Source: Trebouxia sp. TZW2008 (Eukaryota; Chlorophyta; Trebouxiophyceae; Trebouxiales; Trebouxiaceae). From it: DNA of 64,000 nt. Location: the NCBI GenBank assembly GCA_002118135.1, contig BDIU01000062.1, forward strand, positions 62,001 through 126,000, given 5' to 3'. The notes below the pieces were generated by a model, which saw nothing but the letters and a program-made list of their open reading frames with translations, was not told the DNA's origin and did not search any database. Both the position numbers and the translations under genes were made by a program. This document shows positions 51,684 to 64,000 of the stretch, in pieces; within the stretch, counting starts at the first letter, position 1; each line of letters begins with the position of its first letter.

Positions 51684-54600
51684 ATGGACCGGCAACAAGA
51701 CCTATTTTTGCGGTGGCTTACGGACAGCAGAGACGCTTTAGGAAAGCTGAAAACCAATGTCCAGCGAGTCAGATGGCAGCAAGAGGCTTGCTGCGATCTG
51801 TACGGGGCGGCATCGCAGATCGTGATGTCGCTTGAGCAAGCAGTGTTTCTGAAACTTGTGGATGATCACAGATCTGCAACCTTGCCGGAAATATTTGCTG
51901 CCGCAGCCAGCAACATCGAGCTTGCTCAGCTGCTAGTTGAGGTGATGCTTGACATTGCTGCAGCGTTCAATATTCATAGCTTCTGCCAGACGGCTTACTC
52001 TACATAGCAAAACCTGAATTCTGCCAAACTACGGAGGTGATAACAGCATGTGTACTTTGCAATTGAACAGGACTCACACTGACTGTTGCTTCAGGGGCAT
52101 GCACAAGTGAGCATCTGCTCACGACTTGCACAGAGTCAAAAAAGTTCTTCTAGCAAGCTCATTGAGGTTGCACAGAGACTCAGACACCTGGCAAAACAGG
52201 TGGAGGAGCTGCAGCCATCCAACCACATCCAATCACCAGTGCATGAGCAAGGCAATTTTCTGTAAGTCGCACATGCAATGAATGCTTCACGTGACCCGTT
52301 TGCTCATCATGCATTGAACACAACACCAGGCAGCAAAGTCTTGCATAAGCGTCCATCCCAGCATCCTTACCCTACTGTGCCGCCTAAGCTTCAGCTGCAT
52401 CAGCTTAATGGACATAATGGATTAATTGCGCATGACATTACTTCTGAAAGCTTACACGTGTGCTTCATTGTAGGCCTGCTACACATCAGGGTGTAAGGAC
52501 TCATCAGCACCCCCATGCCTTGCAAGGAGAGACACTGATCTGCTGTTTGCATCAAGGCTGCCAATGTCACCATGTGGACTGCCTGCTGAGCATTGAGTGT
52601 GGTGAAGAGCAGCATTCTCCTGATGGCAGTGGTCAGGTCAGCGTCACTTCAAGCGCCATGGAAATGGCCTGTTCTGTTTCAGATGCAACATGCTGTAGCA
52701 GTTTGTGCAAGACATATGGCCGCTTGAGGTTCACAGCATTGTAACTTTGAGGACTTGTCAAACACCACTTTGCAGTGCCTACATGACAAGCAACAAGGAG
52801 CAGTTGACATGGGTGTGCATGCAAGTTTGCACAGTAGTAGTGACAAGTGCCCTTTTCTGGCATGTATAGAGACTGATCTGCAGGTGTGGTGGACACTTGC
52901 AGCAGGGCGGAACAGCAGGCTGTACACTCATGATCTAGGCACAGCCATCACAACAGAGCTGCCAGATGTTGGCACAGATGCAACCATACTGTCACTGAGC
53001 AATGATGGGGCAGGGCGAGTGTGGATGGGCCATCAGAATGGTCTGGTGCAAGCATGGTGTGCCAATTTCCAGAGTCCAATTTGCCAACTGACAAAGATGT
53101 CTGCAGCAGATGTCAGGTACTTGTCAACTGGATCTGAAGAGATGGGGACTGCAATTCAACAGCGTTTGCAATCAAACACGTCTTGCAGCAATTGCAGTTC
53201 TGAGAGTCACTGATGCATTTGCTGAGTATAGATGTACCAGCTGCATGCCGCCGCAAAGGCTGAAAGTAAGTGCATCTGACACAAACAGATTGAAGCATTC
53301 ATGCTAGACACGCATCTTGGTCCCATGATCAGCTTGTGACAGTAATGCCATAGCTTGCTAGCTTTGCATCAAGGTTTACACATTGATGTTTTGATGCTTC
53401 TCAAAATCCTGCTGCTTTTTGCAGGTGTATGACAAGGGCCTCTCATGATCAATGCATGTGGCTTGGGTTGGCTGACGGCCTTGTACATCTGGCAAGACTC
53501 ATTGTCCATCACCAGACGCCTGGTCAACAGCCCGTCCCTGCAGTTCTGATGACTCTGGATCCAGCCAACTGTGTGAGAGCGTCAGCACTGTCCATAATCA
53601 TGCCTGCAGTCATGCCTGCAGTGACACCAATGCAGCAGAGACCGGGGTTGTCAACCATCGTATCAGGAGACTTGTCAGAAGAGCACAGCTCAGCAGTATC
53701 CCTACAGGGAAGCCATGCCAAGAGTCAGCAGGCAACAGAGCAAGGCATCATGCTTGCAGACCACAGTCCTGCCAGCAAATCCAGGTCACAGCCAGACTTT
53801 ACCAATGCTCAGCAACAAGATGATACTTCAGATGAATATGATGCCGCAGCCAAGCGAAATCTTCCTCGCAAACAGAGATCAGAATCAAACACAGCCAGCA
53901 GCAAGCAGTCCCCAGACAGCATACCAGTGTTCACAGGCTTGTCAAAGCTCAGAGCTCAAGCCAAAATATCAGTAGACAGCAGTTCCAACAGACAATGGCA
54001 CCAAAGATATCAGTCACCACGAGCTCAACTTTCTCATGTAGGCAAACCAGCACTGGACATCCTGGTCGCCAGTGACAGGGTGTTGGTCAGAGGAGGGCTG
54101 GATGACAAAGCAGTCTTGCGCGAATGGACCCCCAACGGGCACTTCGTCAAGAGTCACATACTTCAGCTAGGCAAGTTGCTCTGCCTGTGCGCATGCCCTC
54201 AAGCACACCACTTCTCAACAGGTTGCAGTTATGACGCCAGCACAGTGATGGTCCACATCTGCCATCATTCATGGCTTCTCATGCAGACATGCATTGCCCC
54301 AGCAGTCTTTCTCTGTTGACTTATTTGAGCAGTGCAGTGATGACATTGCATGCAATGTGCGTTCTCACACTGCGTGTTGACTGTGAAATGGCATGCAGGG
54401 CCAGTAAGCAGCATGTCGATGCTTCCTTCAAATTTTCAACTGACGACATTGCATGCAATCTGCATTCACACATTGCCTTTTGACTGTGAAGTGGCATGCA
54501 GGGCCAGTAAGCAGCATGACGCTGCTGCCTTCCAATATTCAACTGCCACAAGAGACTTACCAGCAGTCAAGCACAGCTTCATGGCAGCTGCTCACAGGCC

Positions 54601-57600
54601 ACTCAGGCGGTGATGCACAGCTGTGGGCTGCGCCACAGAATCAGCCTATGCATCCTCTAGCTGTGCTGAAAGCAGCGACGCCCAGCCCTGTCAGATCGAT
54701 GCTGCTGATTGAGATTCAGCTGCTCTGCTGTGCTCATGCTGATGGGCTCTTGGTCTTCTATGGCATGCCAGGCAGCAGCAACGAAGCCGTATTGGGACAA
54801 GATCCAGGAAAGCAGGGGTTGCCGCACTTGAAGCTGCAGCATACAATGCATCAGGCGCACCGCACTGGGCTTGAGCAGTGTGCCATGTCCTCCAACGGGT
54901 TGCTGACTCTTGGGTGCTCTGGGACCATTCTGATGTGGTCAAAGCAGCAGATAGCATACTTTGCTGAGCAAACACACAAAAGGTATGGCATCAGCAACGA
55001 TGTGCAGCGCAAATTTTGAAGCAAACATCAGCATGCGCCTGCTTGCATATCATCATGTTAGGCTGAGCAAGCCAGTGAATGCACCTTTGAGCATGCGTCT
55101 GGCTTGTTCTCAGAACAAACATGCATGTTGGGACAACACACTGCACCTTTTGACAAAGCCCAAACCTCTTCTTACCACAATCATGAATGTTGGGATAAAA
55201 CGTCGTAACATTTGACAAAACCCAGGCCTGTACCTAAGCCAGAGTGATGTGCATGCAGACGCAGCTTACAAGCTGACGCGCCTCCTCTGCTTGACAGAGA
55301 CTCAGCTCAGGTGCCCAACATACCCACAGACAGCGTACATGCAGCCCGTGCCCCTGCAAAGTCAGCCAAATACGCTCTTCAGACCCAGACAGTTGATGAT
55401 GTTTCTCTGAGCAGCAGGCAAAGGTTGGATGATATGACCGGGCAGACGCCCAGCATCGCACAGACACCTGCAAATGACAAGGCTAGGGGCCATTCTAAGA
55501 AGGCTGATGCTGTGTCACAGACACATGCACAGGCAACTTCAGTGCCTGCTACTGCTGCCAGCAAAAGCAGCAAGCGGTCACATGAAGTCCAACAGGTCCA
55601 CAGCTCAGGGCATTCTGCTTCAGAGTATCTGATGCGCCGTTTTCTGGGTGCTGACTCTGTTGCAGCTATGCGGAAAGCTTTGGGCAGCTTTGCCAAGCAG
55701 CCACGGGACAGTCAAGACCAAACAGACTATGCCAAAGATGCTGCTCAGGAGTCAGTACGGCGGCACACTGAACCTGTTGATGAGCAACAGCCTGCTGCAC
55801 CTGGGAAGTTAATGAGCCTGACTGCTCATCTGAAGGCCCTCAACCCCAGTAGATCATCAGGTATGTGCCCATGATCTTTAGTAGGTGCGCTGTTATCGTG
55901 TGACCAGAACTTCTGGCATACTAATGCTTCATGCTGCTGACAGCATAAGTGACTCAAATGGCTTGGTGGTGACCAGCTCAAAGCTTTCACAGTTGTTAAG
56001 CTTGCACTGCTGTGTGAGCTCAAGCATAGCATATCAGTTCAGCCAAGTCAATGCGCAGAGCTTGTTCAACCATGCATGCAAAGAGCATACAATGTCTGTA
56101 GATGCAATCTAAAACACAGCAAATGCAAGGGATAATCCTGATGACAGCATCCAGCTGCAGTGGCGTTGATACCTGATTGTGTCTCTGCTTCTGCAGAGCA
56201 CAGGCGCTCTCTGCGCAGGTCCCAGTCTCATTCTGAATTATCAGCAGCCAAATCCTCTCTTGATGCTGCTGTTCACGCTGCAATTGACGCAGCAATGACG
56301 ACAAACAGAACCTCAGAGCCCGAAAACAACGCCATGGACATGTTTGCTCATCTGACATTGCCAAACGATGAGACATGCACGTCCTTTCCTTCAAAACACC
56401 AGGTACAGACAGCTTCAGGCCATCATGCGTCCATTTTGCCCATTGGACGTCATACCAAGAGTCAGAGGCAGCTGGGTTCGTCTGACTCTCCCAATCAGAC
56501 AACTCAATCTAGCGCAGCAGAAGCACCAAAAAGCTCGGAGGCTGCGTTACTGCCTTTAAAAGCCCCTCCAGTGACACAGCAGTCCAAGGCAAGCACACCG
56601 CCGTCAGCTGCCCAGGCAAGGTGCAGATCACTAGAAGAGCCTGAGATTCTGCAGCATGACTCAGATGCTGCACCCCTCCACAAACGGGCCCGCACCCTGC
56701 CTAACCAAGAGATCAAGCGCTCAGACATGTTTGCGCTGCAGCAGCCACAAGACAAGCTGCCAAGCCAGCTATCAACGTTGAAGACACTGCAGAAAGCGGG
56801 CTCCCTGAGCAGGCGGGCGTCTCTAGCAAGCAAGTTGCTGCAGATGTCACTTGCAGGCACTTGCAGGGCCAGCTTCACAGACTCAGAGTTTGGGAGCAGA
56901 TCCTCCTCCTCAACAACAAAAGCGCCCGTCAATGCTCCTGCCCACAGCTCCATGGCCCATGCTAGTCTTGCTCCTTCAGCAACAGTGCCACCTGTCAGCG
57001 CAGCAAAGCTCATAGCAGCTGTTGTGAGCCCAGAATCTCAGCAAGATACTTTGGCCGCTGCTCCCAGCATGCCTGCAAGCTCAGCACTGGGCACGCAGCG
57101 GTTGTCATCAGATGAGATCGACCGAAAGGCAGCAGAAGTCAGACTGCAGAGACTACTGAGTGGTGTCAATCCTGACCACCCCTCAAAGAAGACCTCATCA
57201 CCATGGCCCAGCAAAGCCAGCCGCCTCACTCTTGCCAGCGACAGTTTGCATGACAGCGGAGACACATTACAGACTGCTGATGATGCTTCACAAGCTGGAC
57301 AGAGGCGAGCCTTGCAGAGGACCTTGAGTGATGTTGCGCTACAAGCACTGGCAGCAGTGGAGAACATGAAGTGCAATATCATCCCCTACAGCGATTTGCA
57401 GGTCAAACGCAAGATTGGCGATGGCTCCATTGGACAGGTACATCAATGACTATGCAAGGCTTGAAAAGCTTCTCCCTGTTGATGCTCAACTGTTGCCTCT
57501 TGAGATCTACCCTTGCACTTGAGCAAATTGCACGGCGCAACCCTGCTCCAGTATTTGCAATACTTGATTGTATTGGCACTGGACCACTTAAACTCACAGC

Positions 57601-60600
57601 GCACAGTGTGCAAACATGCTTGCTGCTGGTCATGCATTGAGCACCCTGAGCAAACATGCGAACGCCAAGCCCACTGCATGTGTAGGTGTATCTGGGACGC
57701 TGGCTGGAGACAGATGTAGCAATCAAAGTTATTGCCCAGATGCAGAACTTGTCTACAATGCAAGGGCTTCATCCCCAGGACCCGGTCACCATGCAGGCAC
57801 CCAATACAGCACAGGATCGTAATATTGTCCTTGATGATGGAAGCCTTGGCAGTGAGTCTTTCTGGTCTATAGACACTGAGAACCTGACCATTCTGCTGCA
57901 ATACAGTTGTGCCAGTTTAATCTGCAGTTTTGATGTCTGTTCCTACAGTTCAATCCAGTGTTGAATTTGATCAAGGGAGAACACTTTTGCACTGTACCTA
58001 CAGAAGCATCAGGAGTGCTTACATAGGCAAAGGCAATGAGCTTGTTACTGCAGGTGATGTGACTGTGCAACAGAGGAGCTCATTAGAACAGTCACAGATG
58101 TCTGACAAAGAGCTTGCTGCCATCACCACATTGGAACGAGAGGTGCGAATTGTGCCATATGACCAGCCACATGCATGCTTTGACTCAATAACACATCATC
58201 ACAATATTTACACCTGTAGCAGAAGCAGCGACCAGCGCTAAAGAGAGCTTGCTTCAAGTCACGATCACAAGCTGACTGGCCAAGATGACCTGCTTTGCAT
58301 AACAGATGCAGCGTGTCCTGCTTGCAAGCAGACTGGTCTGTCATGCCAAATACGGCAAAGTCTACAAAGTGGTCTCTATGCTGCAGACCAAGCAGCAGTT
58401 GATTTTGTTTGTGAAGCAACAGCCTGCTTGACTTGCACTTGAGCTCCACACAGTGCACAAATGCTTTGTATATGTTGTATGAGACTACAAGTTTGCAGCT
58501 TGACAGTAACAATTGTCATCGTTGCATGTGGCAGCACATGTGCTATGTCTGTGTGATAACCACAGATTGCATCATTTGCAGCTTGCATGCGCTCTGCATC
58601 GCTTGCTGACAGGTGCCATCTTGTAGGTGTCCATCATGGGTGCTGTGCGCCATCCAAACATAGTGCTGTTCATGGGGCTATGCTTGAACCCAGTCTGTAT
58701 TGTCACTGAGTTCTGCGCGCGCGGCTCCTTGTCTGATGTCTTGAGGAAGGCAGCAGCCAATAAGGCCTTTGCACAGCAGTTGGATTGGGTCAAGCGCTTA
58801 ACAATTGCCATGGATGCAGCCAAGGTGAACACATGCACCTGTGTCGTTGCAATGATGCACGCTACCCTGCTTGCCTCGTATGCATCACGCTGCAGAGTGA
58901 CGGCGTCTTAACACCAGCTCAGCATTGTCCAAATCTGCACAGAGCTGGAGCAAAGGCACTTATTCATGCTCAAATGCTTGCTGCCATTACAGAAGCTCTA
59001 CATTTCATGTGAGTGCTGTCAATGGCACTCAGAGCTTTGTGAGCATACAATTGCATAGGCAAGCATTGTGACATATTGCAAGCCTCGCTATGCATTCTGG
59101 ACCACAGATGACGTGATGTCTCCCTCAAGAAGTGGGAATGGATGTGCATAGCACAATAGCTTTTAAATCTTGGGCAAACGAGTGATCAAAGACATTAAGC
59201 AATGCTAACTTACCAAGCATGTCAGAGTTTTGGGGACCACACATGTCTGAATCTTTTTGGCCTGAATCTAGTCGGTCTTGTCACATTGCTGTGTTTCTCA
59301 ACATAAAACTTTGACTGCAGGGAATGCTTCAGCTGCACAATCATAAGCCACCCATTTTGCATCGTGACCTGAAGTCTCCAAACTTGTTGGTGGATAAGCA
59401 CTGGAAGCTAAAGGTCACTGACTTCAATCTCAGCAGCATGCTGTCTTCCTGTGAAGACCTTCCTGGAACTCACTCTAGTGTCGCCAACAACCCTCGCTGG
59501 CTTGCTCCTGAGGTGTCGTTCATCTTCCATTCTAGCAGCATTCGCTGCTGATGTTTTATGATACGCAGCATGGATGCAGCTTGCATGATTCTCTCAAATT
59601 GGGTTGCTAAATGTCGGCCTGAAAAGCATTGTGCTGGGCATCTAAGAGTCATTGCAGTTCAATTGAGCATGCACACAGATTGCATTTTGTATCAAGTTCA
59701 GCTTTGCAATCTGTAGCTACAAGTGATGCTTAACAATGGTTGGGAGCTTGTACATTGCACGCCAGATTATGCATAGCTATATGTGAAGGCTCTCAGGTGA
59801 CCGCTCATGTGACTGTCGCATCTGCAGGCAGTCACTCAGCATCAGTTCAGTAAGGCAGCTGATGTGTACTCCTTTGGCATCATCATGTGGGAGCTGATGA
59901 CATGGCAGGTGCCATGGGAGGACCTGAACCCCTTTCAGGTGCTGAGTGGCGCAAAGCTTGCCCAACCTTTAGCAGCAATTAAGATGTCTTTGCATCACTT
60001 GATTAGCTTACCATTCTCTGATGCTTACCTGCTGCCCACCAAGTGTCTCACCTTGCCTTCGTGTCATGCAGTACCATGCAATGCAACGCAATAACTGAGA
60101 AAGCGTGGTTGTGATCAGCACTCATGAAGCCATTTATCGTATATTTGGGCCCTACACCCTGTGTGTTGCGCCTGTGCAGATCATGGTGGAACTGACACAG
60201 AAGCAAGGCAGACCAGAGATACCGCCATTGTACGAGCTGCCAGGACAGCCACTGCCTGGCATTGAGGGCTACCTCCACCTGATGCGGGTATGCCACCCAA
60301 GCAAGTTCTCACATGCAGACACACTGGCATTGCCATTTTCCAATGCCGCATTCTGGCAAGAAGACATGTCATGTGATTGCCTCAGTCAGAGCATGCCGAA
60401 AAAGTCGACCCTAACGGCTTCTATTTGCGGATTTGTCCCTATGTAATTCTGGCATTGTTGTCCTCTCAATGTCTGACAACACAGCCTGCTTTTACAGCCA
60501 TCTGCCAGTACTTACTTTTTAGCATAGCTTGATGCTGCACGCTGATATCCAAATAACGTGTGAGCAAATTGTTTTGCTGTTACCTTGCAGGCTTGTTGGC

Positions 60601-61971
60601 AGGAGGACCCTGACAAGCGGCCAGGCTTTGATCAAGTCGTTGCTGCCCTGCGCCGCCTGCTGCAGCGGCATGTGGCAAATCGGGAGCCTTCCCATCAGCA
60701 GTCAGGTCTGATTACATGCTTTGTTGAGCTCTTCTTCTCTCCAGGAAGCTATATCTTGCTGACTGATTGCACACTACCAACTCCTTGCATGCTGTAACCT
60801 GGCCACTCACTGCTCACTTTTCTGCATAGGCACAGCTGCAAAGCGCTGATGCTGTGGGTCATGCTATATAGGCAACTGCCGCCCAAATTCTGCCTTCTAT
60901 TGTCTGCACCGCTTTCAGCAGGATCCAACTGCATTGGCGCCTGCAAAGGTCAGCAGTTAATGCGCCTGCACAGCTGAATGGCTGTTGATTGCAGAGCTGA
61001 CGAAGCAAGAGAGTGCTGACGATCTAGATGACAGCCCGCGACAGCCTGCACCTCAGGCGTTCATTCCCTTGAGCGGCTCACACTGCTCCAACCCCCAACG
61101 GTCACCCCTAGCAGACGTCCCTGAGCACCCCAGTTCCCCTTTGCCTGACCCCAATTTCAGCTCCCCAGGGGAGCTGAAACCAGGCCAGAACAAGGCAGCA
61201 TGGGACGTACATGCGGCCATGCAAGAGACAGCTCAAGAGTCTCACCAACAGACTGAGAAATCACCCCAAAGCAGAGGGTCTGAGACTCAAGAACGGAGGG
61301 AAGAGTCACTGCAGTCAAAGGCCCTGTCAATTTCCCCAACGACACGGACTATCAGGAGGTCATTTTCAGAAACCAGTTGGCCAAGGCCTGGGCGCATGCA
61401 GAGCCCGTTTGCAAGCTTTGCCAAGCTGCCTATCCCATCTGAGACGCCCTCAGAGACCAGCCTTGACATGCCTAGGGATGCTCCTGCTGAACAAGGCCAT
61501 CATCGGCCCACAAAGTCTGCAGGCCAAGGCTTGTCTGCAATTGACGCTTCAGAGGACTCTCACTCGGATGGACAGCATGAGAGCGTGCATCGCATGGGCA
61601 GTAGCAGCGGCCATGGCAAGGCAGAAGGAGCCAGATCCAAGCCTGCTCAATCTGATTCTCAGGCGTCTACACATTTGCAGCATGGTCTTAAACAGGCTCT
61701 CGCATCAAGCTTGTACCAGGCTGCGTCTTATGCCTTTGGGTCTATGGCTGCACAGCCAAGCAAGCTTGAGTCCCAAGGATCTTGCTCCTTCTTAGATGGC
61801 AACTTACCTGTCATCAAAAGCTCCAGGCAATTTGAAAGGAGCAGAGCATTCCAGGAAAGCCCGCATAAGTCTCCAGAAAAGCGGCGCAACTCAGATGAAG
61901 CAGTGCGATCTCCGCACAGATTGCAATTTGCCTCAGGTGCGTTTGCGTGGAGTACAGTCATGCATGCCTAG
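51684..61971 (+). CDS. WD40-like beta-propeller fused to a Raf-like (TKL) protein kinase, about 1970 aa
   Basis: Exons: 51684-51941, 52095-52261, 52474-52636, 52884-53116, 53425-54170 (GC donor), 54502-54982, 55298-55860, 56197-57437, 57686-57851, 57949-58142, 58627-58824, 59321-59512, 59828-59938, 60180-60287, 60591-60705, 60995 onward. All phases agree. Residues 1-140 are helical; about 195-680 resemble a WD40 propeller ([54 protein letters not shown]), interrupted by a Ser/Gln-rich stretch. About 680-1265 is disordered. The kinase spans about 1265-1645: [17 protein letters not shown] (K about 1298), [29 protein letters not shown]. The DFG motif is DFN, and an extra segment of about 85 residues separates the lysine from helix C. 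The C-terminal tail is Ser/Pro-rich. The last exon either reads through to TAG at 61971 or splices at 61936 to 62137-62153. Substrate is unknown. Confidence 0.82.
54340..54453 (+). repeat. Decayed copy of propeller-kinase exon 6 start
   Basis: A unit of about 114 bp, from GACATTGCATGCAATGTGCG through GTGGCATGCAGGGCCAGTAA-like sequence to TTTTCAACTGAC, repeats the intron end and first 45 bases or so of exon 6 (54502). The acceptor GCATGCAG is preserved in the copy. Confidence 0.9.
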
Positions 61972-63153
61972 CTAGCCACAATTGCGCTGAAAGCCCATTG
62001 CATGAGCCCATGGCTTTGGCGTACATGCCCAGTATGCCCTTTCTCTGAAGCACATTGCACATGCTGCTCAAGCTCAGGTGCATGTACTCAAGATGCAAGT
62101 TTTCTGCCTTTCATAAAGACATGCATTGTTGCACAGGTCTCAAGGATGAGTAAATCTGCAGAATCCCAGAGCAGTCAATTTGCTGTCTGCATATGATCTG
62201 GGCAGGCTGACAGCAGTAATGAAGGGTCGGCGTGCGTGAAGCACTCTTAGTGATATATGCTGAGAAGATGCAGAGGCAGTTTTGGGGCAAAGCTTGCTTG
62301 GCAGGCTACCAAAGCGCTTCATGAAGAAGATTTTCTCAAAATGTCAGACCATTGCATCACAAAGCTGGCAACATCAAGGGTGATTTTGTTCTGTGAGCAG
62401 TCAAGGGGGTTTTGTCAGTGACGCATTTTCGGCCTGTCATGCCATATTTTTGTGTACCGCTGTGTATTACAGCAAAGATGCGTTTGCAGCATGGGGAACG
62501 TATGGGTATGCCGGATCCTGCAGCTACATTCACACACTTCTGCTCAGCTGCCGGCATGCTTTTTGGTCTATGAATTATTCAAAATTCGGTCTGAACTGCA
62601 TGGAGTTAGTGGGCTTGGGTATATCTTATTGACAGTGTCATACAGTTTGCTCAAAGAGATGTGCATTTAGGATGCTGACAGCAAGCCATGCTATGCTTGC
62701 AAACATTGTTACTTAGATGTGCAAGGTATTGTAGGACTGAGCTGAACTCCTGACAACAAGATGTGTCCAGGCGTGCATCATGTGAGGCCGGAATGCAGTT
62801 CTTGCTGTCTGGAATGTTTCAGTGGGATTGGGGGTTGGCAGGTGCTTTGTTTTGGTTCCACACTGGACAACAACAGTTCTTTTTCGATTCAGCCACTAAA
62901 ATTCTGGAACATGGTGATGGAGTTTGACAACAAACTTAGACCTTGCTTATAGTGGCACACCTCTCTCTGTTGCTGCCTGTCATGCTCAGCAGTCAAGACT
63001 TCTGGTTTCGGTGCAGCGAAAACTCTGCAGTGTTGACCAAAAGCGCTGTGAAACAACGTGGTGATTGACGCAAACAGACATCAATGAGCGCCTGCCCAAT
63101 GCTTGTCAACATGTAATCGTACCGAATACTACAACATTCCGGAATCTCTGCTA
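61972..63153. other. Intergenic region between the propeller-kinase and USP22-like genes
   Basis: A possible 17-nt terminal exon of the kinase gene (62137-62153, reading LKDE then TAA) is the only coding candidate. The remainder shows no gene; the promoter of the next gene should lie in it. Confidence 0.5.
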
Positions 63154-64000
63154 ATGGCTTCTTGCAAGCATGTCAGTGCATATCGCAACCGTCAGACTTG
63201 TCGAGCCAAGTTTGCACGGCTTCAGAGAGCTTTACTGAGCCTGTGGCAGCAAGACGATGTAGGTGGCCAGTTGAATGCGAACTGCTTCAGCCTTTGAGCG
63301 CCTCACCCTGTAGTCGACACTTGCTTGCCGACACAGGACTCCAAGGAACGCCGAGTACAGTCTGAGCAGACGCCCATTGTATGCTTGCACTGCGCTTGCG
63401 CTTCCCGTTCCTGCCAGCATCATAGCCGTCAGCACTATGCGCAAGCAAGGACTGGTACTTGTCTGTCCTATGTTGCTGTGGAGGAGAAACATATGCAAGC
63501 TGATCTCTAGTCTGAACTCGAAATGCATGCTGATGTTTGTTGGCAGGTCATGAGCTTGCTGTGGACCTCCAGCATGATCAGCTGTACTGTGGGGCTTGCA
63601 ATGCGTATGTGTCTGACGCTATGTTTGACTCAGCAGTCAAGGTCAGATTTTGGCGCCCTGCTTGCTGCTATTGCTGCTGATGCTGCTGCTGCCAATGTAC
63701 ATTTACAGCAAAATGTGGCAAAGACGCCAAGCTGAGCACGCATACTTCAAATGTGCTGTTTTATGCTGTTCTCTGCTTCAGGCCGCACGTTCTCTAGCCT
63801 GTTATGGCATTGAAGATCAGCAATCTGTAGCGATGCCAGGGTCAACACGAGAAGCCTATGCTGAGAACGTTCAAGCAATGCCTGCGCTTCTAAAGCGCAA
63901 AAGACACCAATCAGGTGAACAGGGTAGAGAGTAATCAGGTTGCACATGCTTTAGCCAGTCAGTAAGGCTGATCGCATGTGTCACATAGAGGCAATGACCA
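63154..64000 (+). CDS. Ubiquitin-specific protease, USP22/UBP22-like, 5' part (zinc-finger UBP domain)
   Basis: Exons: 63154-63258, 63337-63454, 63547-63641, 63782-63914, continuing beyond the window. The start is the ATG of MASCKHVSAYRNRQTC. The zinc-finger UBP signature follows: CKH, then PIVCLHCACASRSCQHHSRQ, then HELAVDLQHDQLYCGACNAY, with the paired Cys and His zinc ligands in the usual order. The next exon reads AARSLACYGIEDQQ and a basic KRKRHQS. The phrase HELAVDL-LYC-C is typical of USP22/Ubp8, the deubiquitinase of the SAGA complex that acts on histone H2B. The catalytic Cys/His domain would lie to the right, so activity cannot be judged. Confidence 0.8.

Noticed and set aside
53190..53267. 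Candidate extra exon in the propeller-kinase gene, reading [14 protein letters not shown]
   Set aside because: The preceding exon ends in phase 2 and joins the 53425 exon perfectly, giving a good WD40-like segment; no acceptor gives this stretch the right phase.
57443..57901. 152-codon minus-strand open frame inside the kinase gene
   Set aside because: It overlaps a plus-strand exon and intron with clear kinase coding; no resemblance of its own.
62393..62670. Short overlapping open frames upstream of the USP22-like gene
   Set aside because: No family resemblance, splice continuity or conserved start; treated as intergenic.

Overview
The window is intron-rich nuclear DNA from a ciliated eukaryote, most likely a chlorophyte green alga that makes flagellate cells. 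It carries an axonemal dynein heavy chain, a plant-type exocyst SEC8, a cupin with germin/spherulin-like motifs and a Raf-like (TKL) kinase. Introns are mostly 100-700 bp with GT-AG ends and many TGCAG acceptors, and are rich in TGCATGC-type words. Nothing prokaryotic or organellar is seen. Species cannot be fixed from sequence alone; a trebouxiophyte is a guess.

Layout: (1) 248-33664, plus strand: the 3' part of an inner-arm-type axonemal dynein heavy chain. I could chain 56 exons whose splice phases all agree, giving 3419 codons plus stop; the N-terminal tail lies left of the window. (2) 35354-34341, minus strand: a small secreted cupin protein, 4 exons. (3) 40462-36581, minus strand: a GCNA-type protein with a disordered acidic region, SprT-like metalloprotease, zinc site and HMG-like box, 7 exons. 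(4) 40945-50663, plus strand: exocyst subunit SEC8/EXOC4, 21 exons, 1063 aa, head to head with GCNA across about 480 bp. (5) 51684 to about 61971, plus strand: a roughly 1970-aa protein joining a WD40-like beta-propeller, long low-complexity linkers and a Raf-like kinase domain whose DFG motif reads DFN. (6) 63154 to the window end, plus strand: the 5' end of a ubiquitin-specific protease of the USP22/UBP22 (SAGA DUB) kind, with only the zinc-finger UBP domain visible.

The most unusual property is structural. At about two dozen places an exon, or the exon edge plus adjoining intron, is present two to four times in tandem. One copy keeps the reading frame and correct splice phase. The neighbouring copies are diverged, truncated, or carry stops, frameshifts or lost splice sites. 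The dynein gene is saturated with these decoy exons, and the same pattern occurs in GCNA, SEC8 and the propeller-kinase gene. The 151-bp triple array at 29369-29820 is nearly identical and therefore young; others are old. Other non-genic items are two short TA-flanked inverted-repeat elements (Tc1/mariner/pogo type), a 448-bp TAA-flanked PIF/Harbinger-like element in SEC8, several micro- and minisatellites, and five GC-AG introns.

The genes do not form a pathway. Dynein serves ciliary motility, SEC8 vesicle tethering, GCNA chromatin/DNA-protein crosslink repair and USP22-like chromatin deubiquitination; the kinase is of unknown role.
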